The notes below the pieces were generated by a model. The model did not search any database. It worked only from the letters and a program-made list of their open reading frames with translations, and was not told the DNA's origin. Positions 1 through 9,083 of a stretch of DNA of 64,000 nt are shown piece after piece. The stretch lies in NCBI RefSeq assembly GCF_042682685.1, contig NZ_JBHUHX010000027.1, forward strand, positions 1-64,000. Direction: 5' to 3'. This DNA is from Imhoffiella fuscus (lineage in GTDB: Bacteria > Pseudomonadota > Gammaproteobacteria > Chromatiales > Chromatiaceae). How positions within the stretch are numbered: position 1 is the first letter of the stretch; each line of letters opens with the position of its first letter. The translations under genes and the position numbers were made by a program.

Positions 1-114
1 GGGTTTGGCTCGCCGAAGCGCGAATCCTGGCTCGGCGGTTAACGACATGATTTTGTAAACACCCTCTGAGCGGAATGCCACGGATGGCGCACGAGCTGGC
101 CGTCGACCCCGACG

Positions 115-1068
115 TCAACGCGCGCGATCGCGATTGCGCCGATCCACGAAACGCAGCTGACGCGCAATGGTCTCGACGGCCGGCAGCCGCACGCCCCGCT
201 TGGCCACCTCGCGCAGCGGTCGTTCGTACATGAACTCGATCTCCAGCTCGCGCTTGGCGAGATAGTCCAGGCGCATGCTGGGGGCATAGGGCGTCATCGC
301 CTCGGTGATCTGCATCAGCTTGGGCATGAAGCCCTCCTCGAAGGGAACGCCACAGGTCTCGGCCCCCAGGGCGACCTCGGCCATGAGCTGCTCGGCGAGC
401 GCGCGACCGTCCGGGTCCCCCATGATGACGTTCGTATCCACGTCGAGCAGGACGGACAGACCGTTGAATGGGATGTTCCAGGCCAGCTTGCGCCAGCGTG
501 CCTGGGGCAGCGAGGGCTGCGACTCCACCTTCACGCCGCCGGCCGAGAAGGCCGCCATCAGCGCCGGGATCCGCTCGCGTCCGCGCTCATCGAAGGGGGC
601 AAAGCTGACCAGGCCATAGTCGAGATGGGCGATATGTCCCGGCCCCACCTTGTTCGAGCATAGAAAGCACAGCCCCGCCACCACGACGGCCTGGGGGAAT
701 GCCTCGGCCAGCTCCTCCTCCATGGTCAGCCCATTCTGCAGATTGAGGATGAGCGTCCCCTCCCCGATCAAGGGTTCGAGCAATTCCACCAGACGATGGT
801 TCTGGGTGCTTTTGAGACCGACACAGACGACATCGCTGCGCGGAATGGCGTCCGAATCGGCATAGACCTCGACGGGTTGGTGATGCTGGTCGCCCAGGGG
901 CGAGTCGACGCGCAGCCCCTCGCGGCGGATGAAATCGACATCGCTGTGGGCGATGAAACGGACAGTGGAACCACCCGCTAGGAGTCTGGAGCCATAGAAA
1001 CCGCCCAGGGCGCCCGTGCCGAAGATGGTGAAACTGAGGTCGTGCGGAGTCGATGTATTCAGGGTCAT
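115..1068 (-). CDS. ketopantoate reductase family (PanE/ApbA-like)
   Basis: A 317-residue protein, the usual length for 2-dehydropantoate 2-reductases, which reduce ketopantoate to pantoate with NADPH in pantothenate/CoA synthesis. The N-terminal Rossmann motif FGTGALGGFYG lies at about residues 16-26. The central NLQNGLTMEEEL matches the family TLQNG-xxxEE substrate loop, and WRKLAWNIPFNGLSVLL carries the conserved Lys and Asn of the C-terminal domain. The ATG start leaves a normal short N-terminus. The family contains many paralogues acting on other 2-keto acids, and no pan genes are nearby, so the exact substrate is open. It lies in the same direction as, and 144 bp downstream of, the acyltransferase fusion. 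The first 114 bases of the window hold no recognisable gene. Confidence 0.85.
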   Translation of the reverse strand: MTLNTSTPHDLSFTIFGTGALGGFYGSRLLAGGSTVRFIAHSDVDFIRREGLRVDSPLGDQHHQPVEVYADSDAIPRSDVVCVGLKSTQNHRLVELLEPLIGEGTLILNLQNGLTMEEELAEAFPQAVVVAGLCFLCSNKVGPGHIAHLDYGLVSFAPFDERGRERIPALMAAFSAGGVKVESQPSLPQARWRKLAWNIPFNGLSVLLDVDTNVIMGDPDGRALAEQLMAEVALGAETCGVPFEEGFMPKLMQITEAMTPYAPSMRLDYLAKRELEIEFMYERPLREVAKRGVRLPAVETIARQLRFVDRRNRDRAR

Positions 1069-1212
1069 GGAATCTGGAATGTGGTTGGGATGTTCGAGGA
1101 TGGCCAGCGGCAGGATTCGACCAGCGTTTCCGCTTCATCGGCCAAGGGTGAGAAGGTGGGGACTCATGCCCGGTCGGTCAAAGGGCTTGAGTCCCGCCCG
1201 ATAGAGCGCCGC

Positions 1213-4200
1213 TCAGCCGGCCATCGCCAAGCGTCTCAGCGCGCCGAAGTCGGTCTTGCCGCTGCCGAGCTTCGGGATCTCGGCGACCTCGCGCAATTCG
1301 GAGGGGATGCCCAGCGGATTGGCCCCCTGCTCCAGCATGCGCCGACGGAGCGCGTCCGGATCGATCGACTCGGTGGTCAACAGCAGGATGCGCTCGCCCT
1401 TGCGCTCATCGGGCAGATTGACCGCCGCGATCTCCAGATCCTCCTGTTCGAGCGCCTTGCGCACCTGTTCCTCGACTGCGCTCAGGCTGATCATCTCGCC
1501 GCCGAGCTTGGCGAAACGCGAATAGCGATCGACGATGCTCAGGAAGCCGTCCGCGTCCAGATGGCCTTTGTCGCCGGTCTTGTACCAGCGTGTGCCGTCC
1601 AGCTCGACGACCGCCTCCGCCGTCTTCTCGGGGTCGCCGAGATAGCCCTTCATGACCTGAACGCCCCCGATCAGGATGAGACCGTCCTCCCCGGGCGGCA
1701 GCGACTCCAGCGAGACCGGATCCACCACCCGGAAGCTGGTACCCGGCAGCGGCATCCCGACCGTGCCGGGACGCGAGCCGGACTGGATCTTCCAGGTGTC
1801 CGTCTCCAATGCATCGGGCACGTTGACGCTGGCCACCGGGGTCGTCTCGGTCGCCCCATAGCCCTCCAGGATGGCCTTGTGGAACTTGAGCGCGAAGGAT
1901 TCGCGCACCTCGGGCGACAGACGCTCGGCCCCGGCGACCAGGATACGCAGGGACTGCAGCATGAGCGGATGCACATGCCTGTTGCGGACGTAGAGCCGCA
2001 GGAAGGTCGAGGTGCTGCAGAGCACCGTGACCCGATACCGAGCGACGGCCTTGGCGCCGCCGACCGCGTCGGTCGGGTCCGGATGGCAGACCATGGGGAT
2101 GCCTTCGAGCAGCGGCAGAAAGGTGGTCGCGGTGAGCCCGAAGGCGTGGAAGAGCGGCAGGTTGGACAGCACCACGTCCTCGCGCTCGGTATTGAGCACG
2201 TCCGAGATCTGACGCACGTTGGCCATGATGTTGCGATGGGTGAGTTCGACCCCCTTGGGCGCGCCCTCGCTGCCGCTGGAGAAGAGGATCGCCGCCGTGT
2301 CGTCCGGCCGAGCGGCGCGGCAGAAGAGCGCATGGAGCATCCCGGCGGGCATGAGTGTGGCGATGGCCAGTGCGGAGAACGTGCGCAGCGGCCCGAACTC
2401 GGCCCGTATCGACTCCATCGCGTGCAGCCTCACCCCTGGCAGCAGGGTACTCGGATCGATGCCGCGTTGGTCGAGCTTGGCCAGGAAACGATCGGCGGTG
2501 ACGACGTGCCGGATCCCGGCCTTCTCGACGCCCGCGCGCAGCGCCTCGGCGCTGGCCGTGTAGTTGAGGTTCACCACCGTCTTACCGCAGAGTAGCGCCG
2601 CCAGATTGGCGATGGCGCCAGCGCTGCTGGCCGGCAGCAGTATCCCGACCGCCGGCTCGGGCACCAGACGCCGGATCCGCCCCGCGAACAAGAGCACCGC
2701 CGTCAGCAGGCGACGATTGGTCAGTGAAGTGCCGATCGAGTCGATCACGGCCAGTGCGCCCGGATCGCGCTTGACCGTCCGCAGCCAGGCCTGAGGCAGG
2801 GTCGGCAGCGTCTCGACATAGGTCCGCCAGGAGGTGACCGACAGCTCGAAGACCGCCTGTTTGACGCGCTCGGCGCTGGCATCCAGCGGCAGGGTCGGGC
2901 CAAAGGCCACGATCACGTCGCGCATACGTCCCTCGCGCCGGTTCGACTTGAGCTTATCGCTCGCATAGGAGAAGCGGCTGCCCCACAGACCGCGCTGATA
3001 GAAGGGCAGGATCACGCCCGACTTGGCGGCCCGCGCGGCCAGCTCGAAGCCGCGCTTGAACTCGGACAGCTGCCCGTTCTTGCTCAGCGTCCCCTCGGGA
3101 AAGAGACAGACCACCTGGCCTGCGTCGAGCAGCTTCGAGACCGTCTGTATCGCCTGGCGGCTGCTGCCGCGCGAGATGGGCACGACCCCGAAGAAGTCGA
3201 GGAACCAGCGCAGATACCAGCGCTCGTAGATCCAGCGCTCCATGACGAAGCGCACCGGACGCGGGCTGGCCAACTGGACCATGGCCCAATCCACCCAGCT
3301 GACATGATTGCCGAGCATCAGCACACCGCCCTGCGCGGGCATGTTCTTCAGACCGATGACATTGAGGCGGTAACGGGTCGAGATGGCCCGCGCCAGGATG
3401 AAACGCACCAGCGACTGCGGCAGCTTATAGAGGGTGTAGACGGCCCCCAACAAAGCGACGACGGCGAGCGCCAGCATCAGGACATGACCGTCGATCCCAG
3501 CATAGGCGGCCGCCACGGTCAGGCCCAAGAACAACAGCATCGTCAGATTCTGAATGAAGTTGTTCGCGGCCAGCACGCGCCCCAGCCCTGCCTCGCCGGC
3601 ATGGAACTGGATCAATGCGTTCAGAGGCACCAGGAAGAATCCGCCCAGCACACCGAGCAGCAGGAAGTTCAATCCATGGGCCCAGACCGAGTCCAGACCG
3701 GGCGCCAGGAACAAGGTCGCCGCGACCCCGATCGCACCGAGCGGAATGAGTCCCGTCTCGATATGGTTGCGCGAGACACGCCCGGCGATGACCGAGCCGA
3801 GGATGACGCCGACCCCGGCGCAGGCGAGCATACCCTGGATCACTACGGTATTGGTCTCGCCCAGGCTCTCCTTGGCGAAGGCGGGGAAGGCGGCCAGGAT
3901 CACCTGAGAGATGGCCCAGAACACCGAGAGTCCGACGATCGAGAGCCAGATGACCTCATTGTCCCAAGCGGCCCGCCAGTTGCGGACCAGATAGCGTCCG
4001 GTGCGGTACTGACGCCAGTCGAAGTTCAACGGGCTCGGCGGGCTGACCTGGGGCAGTCGATAGGCCAGAAGGAGTTCGACCGCCGAGCAGAGCACCAGTA
4101 CCCAACCGAGCGGCGCCACCAAACGCATGATCGCGTCCGGATCCAACAGACCGGAGGTTCCGGCGAGCGCACGCTCGAACAGCACCGAGAAGAAGAAGAT

Positions 4201-4662
4201 GCCGGCCAGGATGGCGCTGCTCGTGGTCGCCTGAACCCAGCCGTTGGCCGCCGCCAGCGATTCCTTGCCGACCAGCTCCTTGATATAGCCGTACTTGGCC
4301 GGCGAATAGAAGGCGCTCTGGGCCGCCAGCAGCAGGGTCATGCCGAATGCCGGCCAGAACCAGCCCTGGTAATAACAGAGCGTGATGCCGAGCGTGAGAC
4401 CGATCGCACCCCAGGCGGTCGTGCGCATGACCCGGTTCTTGGGAAAGCGGTCGGCGATGAATCCGGAGGGCGTAAAGAGCAGGACGAACGGAAGCAGGAT
4501 GAAGGCGTTGACGATCGCCGTCAGCAGGATCTGGGCTTCGCCATCGTAGGTTTTAAAAAGCGTGTTCTGGATGACGATCTTGTGTCCCAGATCGACGAAG
4601 GCATTCAGAAAGAGCATCGTCACGTAGGACAGAAAGCCGGTGATGCGGAACAGCTGACCCAT
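1213..4662 (-). CDS. MFS transporter / PlsC acyltransferase / acyl-ACP synthetase fusion (Aas-LplT type)
   Basis: A 1149-residue three-part inner-membrane protein. Residues about 1-420 form a 12-helix MFS domain like the lysophospholipid transporter LplT. Residues about 430-620 are a PlsC-type acyltransferase, with the HX4D motif in GNHVSWVDW (near 452) and FPEGTLSKNG (near 524). Residues about 650-1149 are an AMP-binding acyl-CoA/acyl-ACP ligase with FSSGSEGAPKG (near 796), YGATETTP, YKTGDKGHL and a C-terminal catalytic Lys region GSGKTDFGAL. In enterobacteria LplT and Aas are separate, and together import and re-acylate lysophospholipids. Here all three steps (flip, activate, acylate) sit in one chain, a known fused arrangement. 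All visible active-site motifs are intact. The role in phospholipid repair is inferred from the family. Confidence 0.9.
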   Translation of the reverse strand: MGQLFRITGFLSYVTMLFLNAFVDLGHKIVIQNTLFKTYDGEAQILLTAIVNAFILLPFVLLFTPSGFIADRFPKNRVMRTTAWGAIGLTLGITLCYYQGWFWPAFGMTLLLAAQSAFYSPAKYGYIKELVGKESLAAANGWVQATTSSAILAGIFFFSVLFERALAGTSGLLDPDAIMRLVAPLGWVLVLCSAVELLLAYRLPQVSPPSPLNFDWRQYRTGRYLVRNWRAAWDNEVIWLSIVGLSVFWAISQVILAAFPAFAKESLGETNTVVIQGMLACAGVGVILGSVIAGRVSRNHIETGLIPLGAIGVAATLFLAPGLDSVWAHGLNFLLLGVLGGFFLVPLNALIQFHAGEAGLGRVLAANNFIQNLTMLLFLGLTVAAAYAGIDGHVLMLALAVVALLGAVYTLYKLPQSLVRFILARAISTRYRLNVIGLKNMPAQGGVLMLGNHVSWVDWAMVQLASPRPVRFVMERWIYERWYLRWFLDFFGVVPISRGSSRQAIQTVSKLLDAGQVVCLFPEGTLSKNGQLSEFKRGFELAARAAKSGVILPFYQRGLWGSRFSYASDKLKSNRREGRMRDVIVAFGPTLPLDASAERVKQAVFELSVTSWRTYVETLPTLPQAWLRTVKRDPGALAVIDSIGTSLTNRRLLTAVLLFAGRIRRLVPEPAVGILLPASSAGAIANLAALLCGKTVVNLNYTASAEALRAGVEKAGIRHVVTADRFLAKLDQRGIDPSTLLPGVRLHAMESIRAEFGPLRTFSALAIATLMPAGMLHALFCRAARPDDTAAILFSSGSEGAPKGVELTHRNIMANVRQISDVLNTEREDVVLSNLPLFHAFGLTATTFLPLLEGIPMVCHPDPTDAVGGAKAVARYRVTVLCSTSTFLRLYVRNRHVHPLMLQSLRILVAGAERLSPEVRESFALKFHKAILEGYGATETTPVASVNVPDALETDTWKIQSGSRPGTVGMPLPGTSFRVVDPVSLESLPPGEDGLILIGGVQVMKGYLGDPEKTAEAVVELDGTRWYKTGDKGHLDADGFLSIVDRYSRFAKLGGEMISLSAVEEQVRKALEQEDLEIAAVNLPDERKGERILLLTTESIDPDALRRRMLEQGANPLGIPSELREVAEIPKLGSGKTDFGALRRLAMAG

Positions 4663-4703
4663 GAGTTCACCCCTCGTTCGGCGGATTGTCGTCTGAATGG
4701 GAC

Positions 4704-5813
4704 CTAAAAGTGATCGAGCGCCTCCAGATAGCGCCTGGCGCTCGTCGTCTGCTCGTACTCGGCGACTGCCTGCCGGAGGCGCTCGGCCGGCGTCGGCGCA
4801 TCCAAGGTCGCCGCCATCGCCTCGGCCAGCGCCTCCGCGTCGCCGACCGGCACCAGCCGACCGTGTCGCCCGGCGTCCAGAATCTCATAGGGTCCGCTCG
4901 GGCACTCGGTCGAGACGACCGGCACGCCCAAGGCCATGGCCTCGGTCAGCACGTTTGGCGACCCTTCCCAGGCGGACGAGAGCACGAAGACCGAGGCCCG
5001 AGCCAGAAAGGCATAGGGATTGGTCTGAAAACCGGGCAGATCCACCGAATCATCCAGCCCGAGCTCCTGGATCAGCGACTGGAGCTTGGGTCGAGCGGCA
5101 CCCTCACCCAGGATCATCAAGCGACAGTCACGCTCGGCGCGCAGCCGGGCGAAGGCGCGAATCAGGGTCGGGAAATCCTTCTGGCGCTGCAGCCGGCCCG
5201 CACCCATGAGAACCGGCGGTTCGCCCGGCGCAAGCCAGGGATGGCGGCAGGGCTGCGCGGCCTGAGCCGAGAGCTCCGGCGTAATCACCGGATTGCGGAT
5301 GACCCCGATCCGCTCGCGCGGAATACGTGCAATCCGGGCGGTGTCCTCGGCGACCCCCTCGGACACGGCGACGATACGATCCACCTTTGGATAGAGCAGA
5401 CGGATGGGGGCATACCGCAGCCAGCGTTCCAGCGCCGTGCGCGCTTCCATGGCGGTCGAGAGATTGGTGCCGAGACGCAGCAGGATGGGGGTCCCGGTCC
5501 CGGCAAGCGTGCGCGCCATCACGGCCGCGCGCCCCGCCCGATCCTTGGCGGCCAGGAGCGCTGCGGGCCGACGGGCGCGCAGATAGCGGGCCAGCGCCGG
5601 GGCCGCGAGCAGGCTGTGCTCCACATTCAGGCGCACCTGCCGAACTTCGGCGGGCACCCGAGCGAGATGCGGGCTATCCGCGCGCACAAGAACCAAATCA
5701 ACGGATTGCCCCAGATCGACGAAGCCCCGCAGCAGATTGACGAGCATGCGCTCGACCCCTCCTGTCCCGGAGAAGGAGGCAAAGACGGCGAGCGGGGCCT
5801 GGGATCGGGACAT
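4704..5813 (-). CDS. GT4-type glycosyltransferase
   Basis: A 369-residue GT-B fold glycosyltransferase of the GT4 / group 1 type. The N-terminal FSGTGGVERMLVNLL is the usual glycine-rich acceptor-side loop. The C-terminal half has MGAGRLQRQKDFPTLIRAF and the donor-binding signature EGSPNVLTEAMALGVPVV. I chose the ATG at 5813, giving MSRSQAPLAVFASF, because the open frame upstream to 6083 has low-complexity, Arg/Ser-rich sequence unlike the family. It presumably adds a sugar from a nucleotide donor to a lipid-linked or surface glycan; donor and acceptor are unknown. It sits 41 bp upstream of the MFS-PlsC fusion on the same strand. Confidence 0.85.
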   Translation of the reverse strand: MSRSQAPLAVFASFSGTGGVERMLVNLLRGFVDLGQSVDLVLVRADSPHLARVPAEVRQVRLNVEHSLLAAPALARYLRARRPAALLAAKDRAGRAAVMARTLAGTGTPILLRLGTNLSTAMEARTALERWLRYAPIRLLYPKVDRIVAVSEGVAEDTARIARIPRERIGVIRNPVITPELSAQAAQPCRHPWLAPGEPPVLMGAGRLQRQKDFPTLIRAFARLRAERDCRLMILGEGAARPKLQSLIQELGLDDSVDLPGFQTNPYAFLARASVFVLSSAWEGSPNVLTEAMALGVPVVSTECPSGPYEILDAGRHGRLVPVGDAEALAEAMAATLDAPTPAERLRQAVAEYEQTTSARRYLEALDHF

Positions 5814-6122
5814 GAGCAATGGGGATATCAGCGGGTTGCAAAGGGGGCGACTCCATCGCGCGACGATAGGAACGCCCAGATAGCGACAAGCGTATCCTAA
5901 ACCTTCACGACAACTAGAATAGAATGCGATTCGAGAGACATGGAGCGGTGAACGCGCCCCTGCAAACGCAGATCGAAGACGCGAACGAGGTGGTGCTCTC
6001 GAACCGGCCCCGAATCGGGATCCGGGCGAACTCGGGGTCGACGAGCGGATTGGCCGATCGGCGACCACTGCTTTATCCTCCAAAATCCCAGGCCACTTGA
6101 TTGTCTTACAGGAGTCATCGCG
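5814..6122. other. divergent intergenic region
   Basis: About 310 bp between the divergent glycosyltransferase (minus) and protease (plus) starts. It must carry both promoters, but I see no convincing -35/-10 pair. The only clear signal is a ribosome binding site, ACAGGAG, nine bases before the protease ATG at 6123. Open frames crossing it look non-coding. Confidence 0.4.
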
Positions 6123-8621
6123 ATGGAGAGAAGTCGGCTGACCGCAAGACTGGTTATATTTCCGCTCTGCTTGCTAGCCTTGTCCGGTACGGCGTATGCA
6201 GCCGAGGTGCTACCCCAACCCAAAACCACGGGCATGACGCAACAGGCTCGGCAGGTCGCGCAGCAGACGACGCTGCAACATCTGGAGCGGATGATCGGCC
6301 AGCGCCCGGCCTCGGCGGCGGCAACGGTGGAATTCACCGCCGAGGATCGCGAGCAGATCGCGGAGGCGAACAAGAGCGCCACGAGCGGCACGCCGCTGAA
6401 GATCGGCCTCATGAAGTCGGTCGCGCTCGGTGTCGACCTGCAGCCACTGGACGTCGCGGCCATGAAGGATCAGACCTATTCCTTCCAGCAGGGCATGGTC
6501 AAGAGCAGCGGCGATCGGCTGGCCTGGACGGTTCGACTGGACACGGTCGGCTCTCTCGCGACCCGGGTCCGCTTCGACGATGTCAGCCTGCCCGAGGGAT
6601 CCTCCCTCTACGTCTACAACGACGCTGGCGAGGTTCGAGGCCCCTATAGCGGCAAGGCCCGCAGCTTCTGGAGCCATTCGCTCCCGGGCGATACGCTTTA
6701 CGTCCAGGTCGACACCACCGACACGGACTCCGACACCGTCAGCTTCAAGGTCGGCGCCATGATGCTGATCGACTCCGAAACCAAGGCCTTCTGCCCAGAC
6801 AACGCCCCCTGCATCCAGGACGGCTCTTGCTACGACAGCTCGGACTGGGAGCACATCGATGAGGTCCGCAAGGCCATCGCCCACATCAACTTCGTCGAGG
6901 GCGACGGCAGCTATATGTGCACCGGCGGCCTGCTCGCGGATACCGACGACTCCAGCACCATCCCCTATTTCCTCACCGCGAACCATTGCATCAGCACCCC
7001 AGAGGTCGCGGCCACTGTGGAGGCCTGGTTCAACTACCAGACCGAATCCTGCGGCGCGGAATGCCCGACGCTCGCCGACACCACCGCTACGCTCGGAGCC
7101 ACGCTGCTCGATCATTCAGCGGTGGACGACCACAGCCTCATGGTCCTCAACGAGGATCCGCCGGCCGAGGCCTGGTTCCTCGGCTGGAGCAGCACGCCGG
7201 TCGCCTATATCGGTGGCACGCCGCTCTATCGGCTGAGCCACCCCCTGGGCTCGCCGCAGGCCTATTCCACCCAAGAGATCGACGCCTATGTGAGTCCGGT
7301 GCTCTATTGCGGCACCACGACCATGCCGCGCGGCGCCTTCATCTTCAGCCGCGACGTAATCGGAGCGACGGAGGGCGGCAGCAGCGGCTCGCCCGTGATT
7401 CAGGAAAACGGACAGGTGGTCGGTCAACTGTTCGGGGCCTGTGGCAGCAACCTCAATGATGTCTGCGACTCGGCCAACAACGTCACCGTGGATGGAGCCT
7501 TCGCCAATTACTACGCGGATGTATCCAAATGGCTGAGCCCGGACGAGGAGGCACTGCCGTTGACGCTAGAGAAGCGCGGCACCGGCGAGGGACGCGTGGT
7601 GTCCTCGCTCACGAGCCAGTCCGCCAGCCAAAGCGCCGGCACCGCACAGCCGCAGCTTCTGGGCGGTTCCGAGATCGACCAGAGCGACTGGTCATGGCAG
7701 GCGGCCTTGAAGGTCACGACCTGGAGCATCAACAGCTCTTGGACCTGCGGGGGATCCGTGATCGATCCCTACTGGATCCTCACGGCGGCCCATTGCATCG
7801 TCGACGACAGCACCGAACGCTACAGCACGGTCTCGCCGTCCAACATCCTCGTTCGGACCGGATCCAACCGCTTCGAGTACGGCGGACAGGAGTCCAAGGT
7901 CAAGCGAATCGTCAAGCACCCGGATTTCGATCCGCTGACCCGCGACAACGACATCGCGCTCATCGAGCTCAAGAGCCCGGTGTACGCCGACCCGATCCGC
8001 CCTGTCATTTTGGAGCGTGAAGAAACGCTGGCCTGCCTGGGCACGGCGGGCGCGGTCACCGGTTGGACGGCGACGACGGCCTGCGGCAACCTGGCGACGG
8101 TGCTCTCCAAGGTCGATGCCACTATCGTTTTGCCCAGCGTCTGCGGCACGGCCTATGGCGCGCTCACCAACAACATGATCTGCACCTCCTCGGCGGCGAC
8201 GAATACCCAGGACTGTCAGTCGGACGACGGCAGCCCGCTTGCGGTCGGCAACGGACGTGGCGGCTATGCCCAGGCCGGAATCGTGAGTTTCGGCAATGGT
8301 TGCGACGACCAATCCGCCCCGACCGTCTACACACGGGTCGCCAATTATGTGGGCTGGATGGAACGGATGACGGACTTGGATCTGACCTCGGATGTCGGCC
8401 CCGGAATCATCGATTGCGGCAGCGTCTGTCGCGCGGAATACGCCAAGGACACGCTGGTCACCTTGACCGCAAGCGCATCGGCCGGATCGGTCTTCGCCGG
8501 CTGGGAGGGCGACTGTACGGGAACGGACAGCAGCTGCGAGCTGATCATGAGCAAGGCGAGCAACGTCAGGGCGATCTTCAACGCGCCCCAGGCGAGCAGC
8601 CAATCGCTCTGTACGCCCTGA
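6123..8621 (+). CDS. secreted serine endopeptidase with a second, Ser-less trypsin domain
   Basis: An 832-residue exported protein with an N-terminal signal peptide (hydrophobic to about residue 25, ending AYA). Residues about 210-470 are a lysyl-endopeptidase-like chymotrypsin-fold domain with an intact triad: His in FLTANHCIS, Asp in VDDHSLMVL, Ser in GGSSGSPV. Residues about 510-750 are a second trypsin-like domain starting LLGGSEIDQ. It keeps His (LTAAHC) and Asp (DNDIALIEL), but its Ser motif reads CQSDDGSPL instead of CQGDSGGPL, so the nucleophile is Asp and this domain is predicted inactive. The C-terminus (about 760-825, FAGWEGDC ... VRAIFN) is a divergent InlB-type repeat seen in surface and secreted proteins. 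The ATG has a good AGGAG site. It is probably secreted; substrate unknown. Confidence 0.85.
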   Translation: MERSRLTARLVIFPLCLLALSGTAYAAEVLPQPKTTGMTQQARQVAQQTTLQHLERMIGQRPASAAATVEFTAEDREQIAEANKSATSGTPLKIGLMKSVALGVDLQPLDVAAMKDQTYSFQQGMVKSSGDRLAWTVRLDTVGSLATRVRFDDVSLPEGSSLYVYNDAGEVRGPYSGKARSFWSHSLPGDTLYVQVDTTDTDSDTVSFKVGAMMLIDSETKAFCPDNAPCIQDGSCYDSSDWEHIDEVRKAIAHINFVEGDGSYMCTGGLLADTDDSSTIPYFLTANHCISTPEVAATVEAWFNYQTESCGAECPTLADTTATLGATLLDHSAVDDHSLMVLNEDPPAEAWFLGWSSTPVAYIGGTPLYRLSHPLGSPQAYSTQEIDAYVSPVLYCGTTTMPRGAFIFSRDVIGATEGGSSGSPVIQENGQVVGQLFGACGSNLNDVCDSANNVTVDGAFANYYADVSKWLSPDEEALPLTLEKRGTGEGRVVSSLTSQSASQSAGTAQPQLLGGSEIDQSDWSWQAALKVTTWSINSSWTCGGSVIDPYWILTAAHCIVDDSTERYSTVSPSNILVRTGSNRFEYGGQESKVKRIVKHPDFDPLTRDNDIALIELKSPVYADPIRPVILEREETLACLGTAGAVTGWTATTACGNLATVLSKVDATIVLPSVCGTAYGALTNNMICTSSAATNTQDCQSDDGSPLAVGNGRGGYAQAGIVSFGNGCDDQSAPTVYTRVANYVGWMERMTDLDLTSDVGPGIIDCGSVCRAEYAKDTLVTLTASASAGSVFAGWEGDCTGTDSSCELIMSKASNVRAIFNAPQASSQSLCTP

Positions 8622-8643
8622 CCCGACAACCTCTCGCAACCGA

Positions 8644-8670
8644 CAGAGCCCGAGCAAAACTCGGGCTCTG
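8644..8670 (+). terminator. hairpin after protease gene
   Basis: An 11-bp perfect stem CAGAGCCCGAG/CTCGGGCTCTG with loop CAAAA starts 22 bp after the protease stop codon. No T-run follows, so it is either an imperfect intrinsic terminator or a 3'-end stabilising hairpin. Confidence 0.55.
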
Positions 8671-8872
8671 TGCCAAGACCAGTACCCGCCAGCGATTTCT
8701 CTGCTTTCCTGCTTGGACGATTTCCAAGCATGTCGATACCAAGCCAAACCCACCGAAGGCGGAAACCCGGCCTCAGGTAGGGCGAACAATAGGGCGCCTT
8801 CAACAGGTGGCTCGCCGCATTTCCCCTGGTGATACATTCCCTGAACGGCCAGCGTTCGATCTTGGAGCGGCC

Positions 8873-8962
8873 GTATTGCGCCGCCTGCGAGCGCCGAACG
8901 CGATCGAAGCCCCACAAGTGCCTGCCATGCGGCGCAATACGCTATCGCTATTGCGCCCTACG
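8873..8962. repeat. REP-like palindromic intergenic repeat, degenerate cluster
   Basis: Positions 8931-8957 form the palindrome GGCGCAATA-N9-TATTGCGCC, followed by CTACGCGG. On the minus strand it reads CGTAGGGCGCAATAG..., the form of a palindromic element common between proteobacterial genes. A half copy in the other orientation, GTATTGCGCCGCC, lies near 8873, and a decayed GGGCG..AATAGGGCGCC near 8780-8796. No ORF here looks coding. Probably a decayed REP/BIME-type cluster in the convergent gap 8622-9083. Confidence 0.5.
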
Positions 8963-9025
8963 CGGGATCTCAACCGCTCCACGATCCAGCTGAAGGTTCC
9001 TCTCAAATTCTCCGGCATTAATGAA

Positions 9026-9060
9026 AAGGCCAACCGGCGCGTTACGCGCCGGTTGGCCTT
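9026..9060 (-). terminator. rho-independent terminator for the PPC-domain gene
   Basis: A 16-bp perfect stem, AAGGCCAACCGGCGCG/CGCGCCGGTTGGCCTT with a 3-base loop, followed on the minus strand by TTTTCATT. It lies 24 bp past the stop of the minus-strand gene at 9084-10655. Confidence 0.9.
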
Positions 9061-9083
9061 AGGGTCATGCGACTTGGGACGGA

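Noticed and set aside
5814..6083. N-terminal extension of the glycosyltransferase to 6083
   Set aside because: Arg/Ser/Pro-rich random-like sequence with no family match; the ATG at 5813 begins a normal GT4 N-terminus.
6123..8621. Frameshift explaining the missing Ser in the second trypsin domain
   Set aside because: The frame is continuous on both sides and flanking motifs (C191, SPL, VSFGNGC) align, so it is a substitution.
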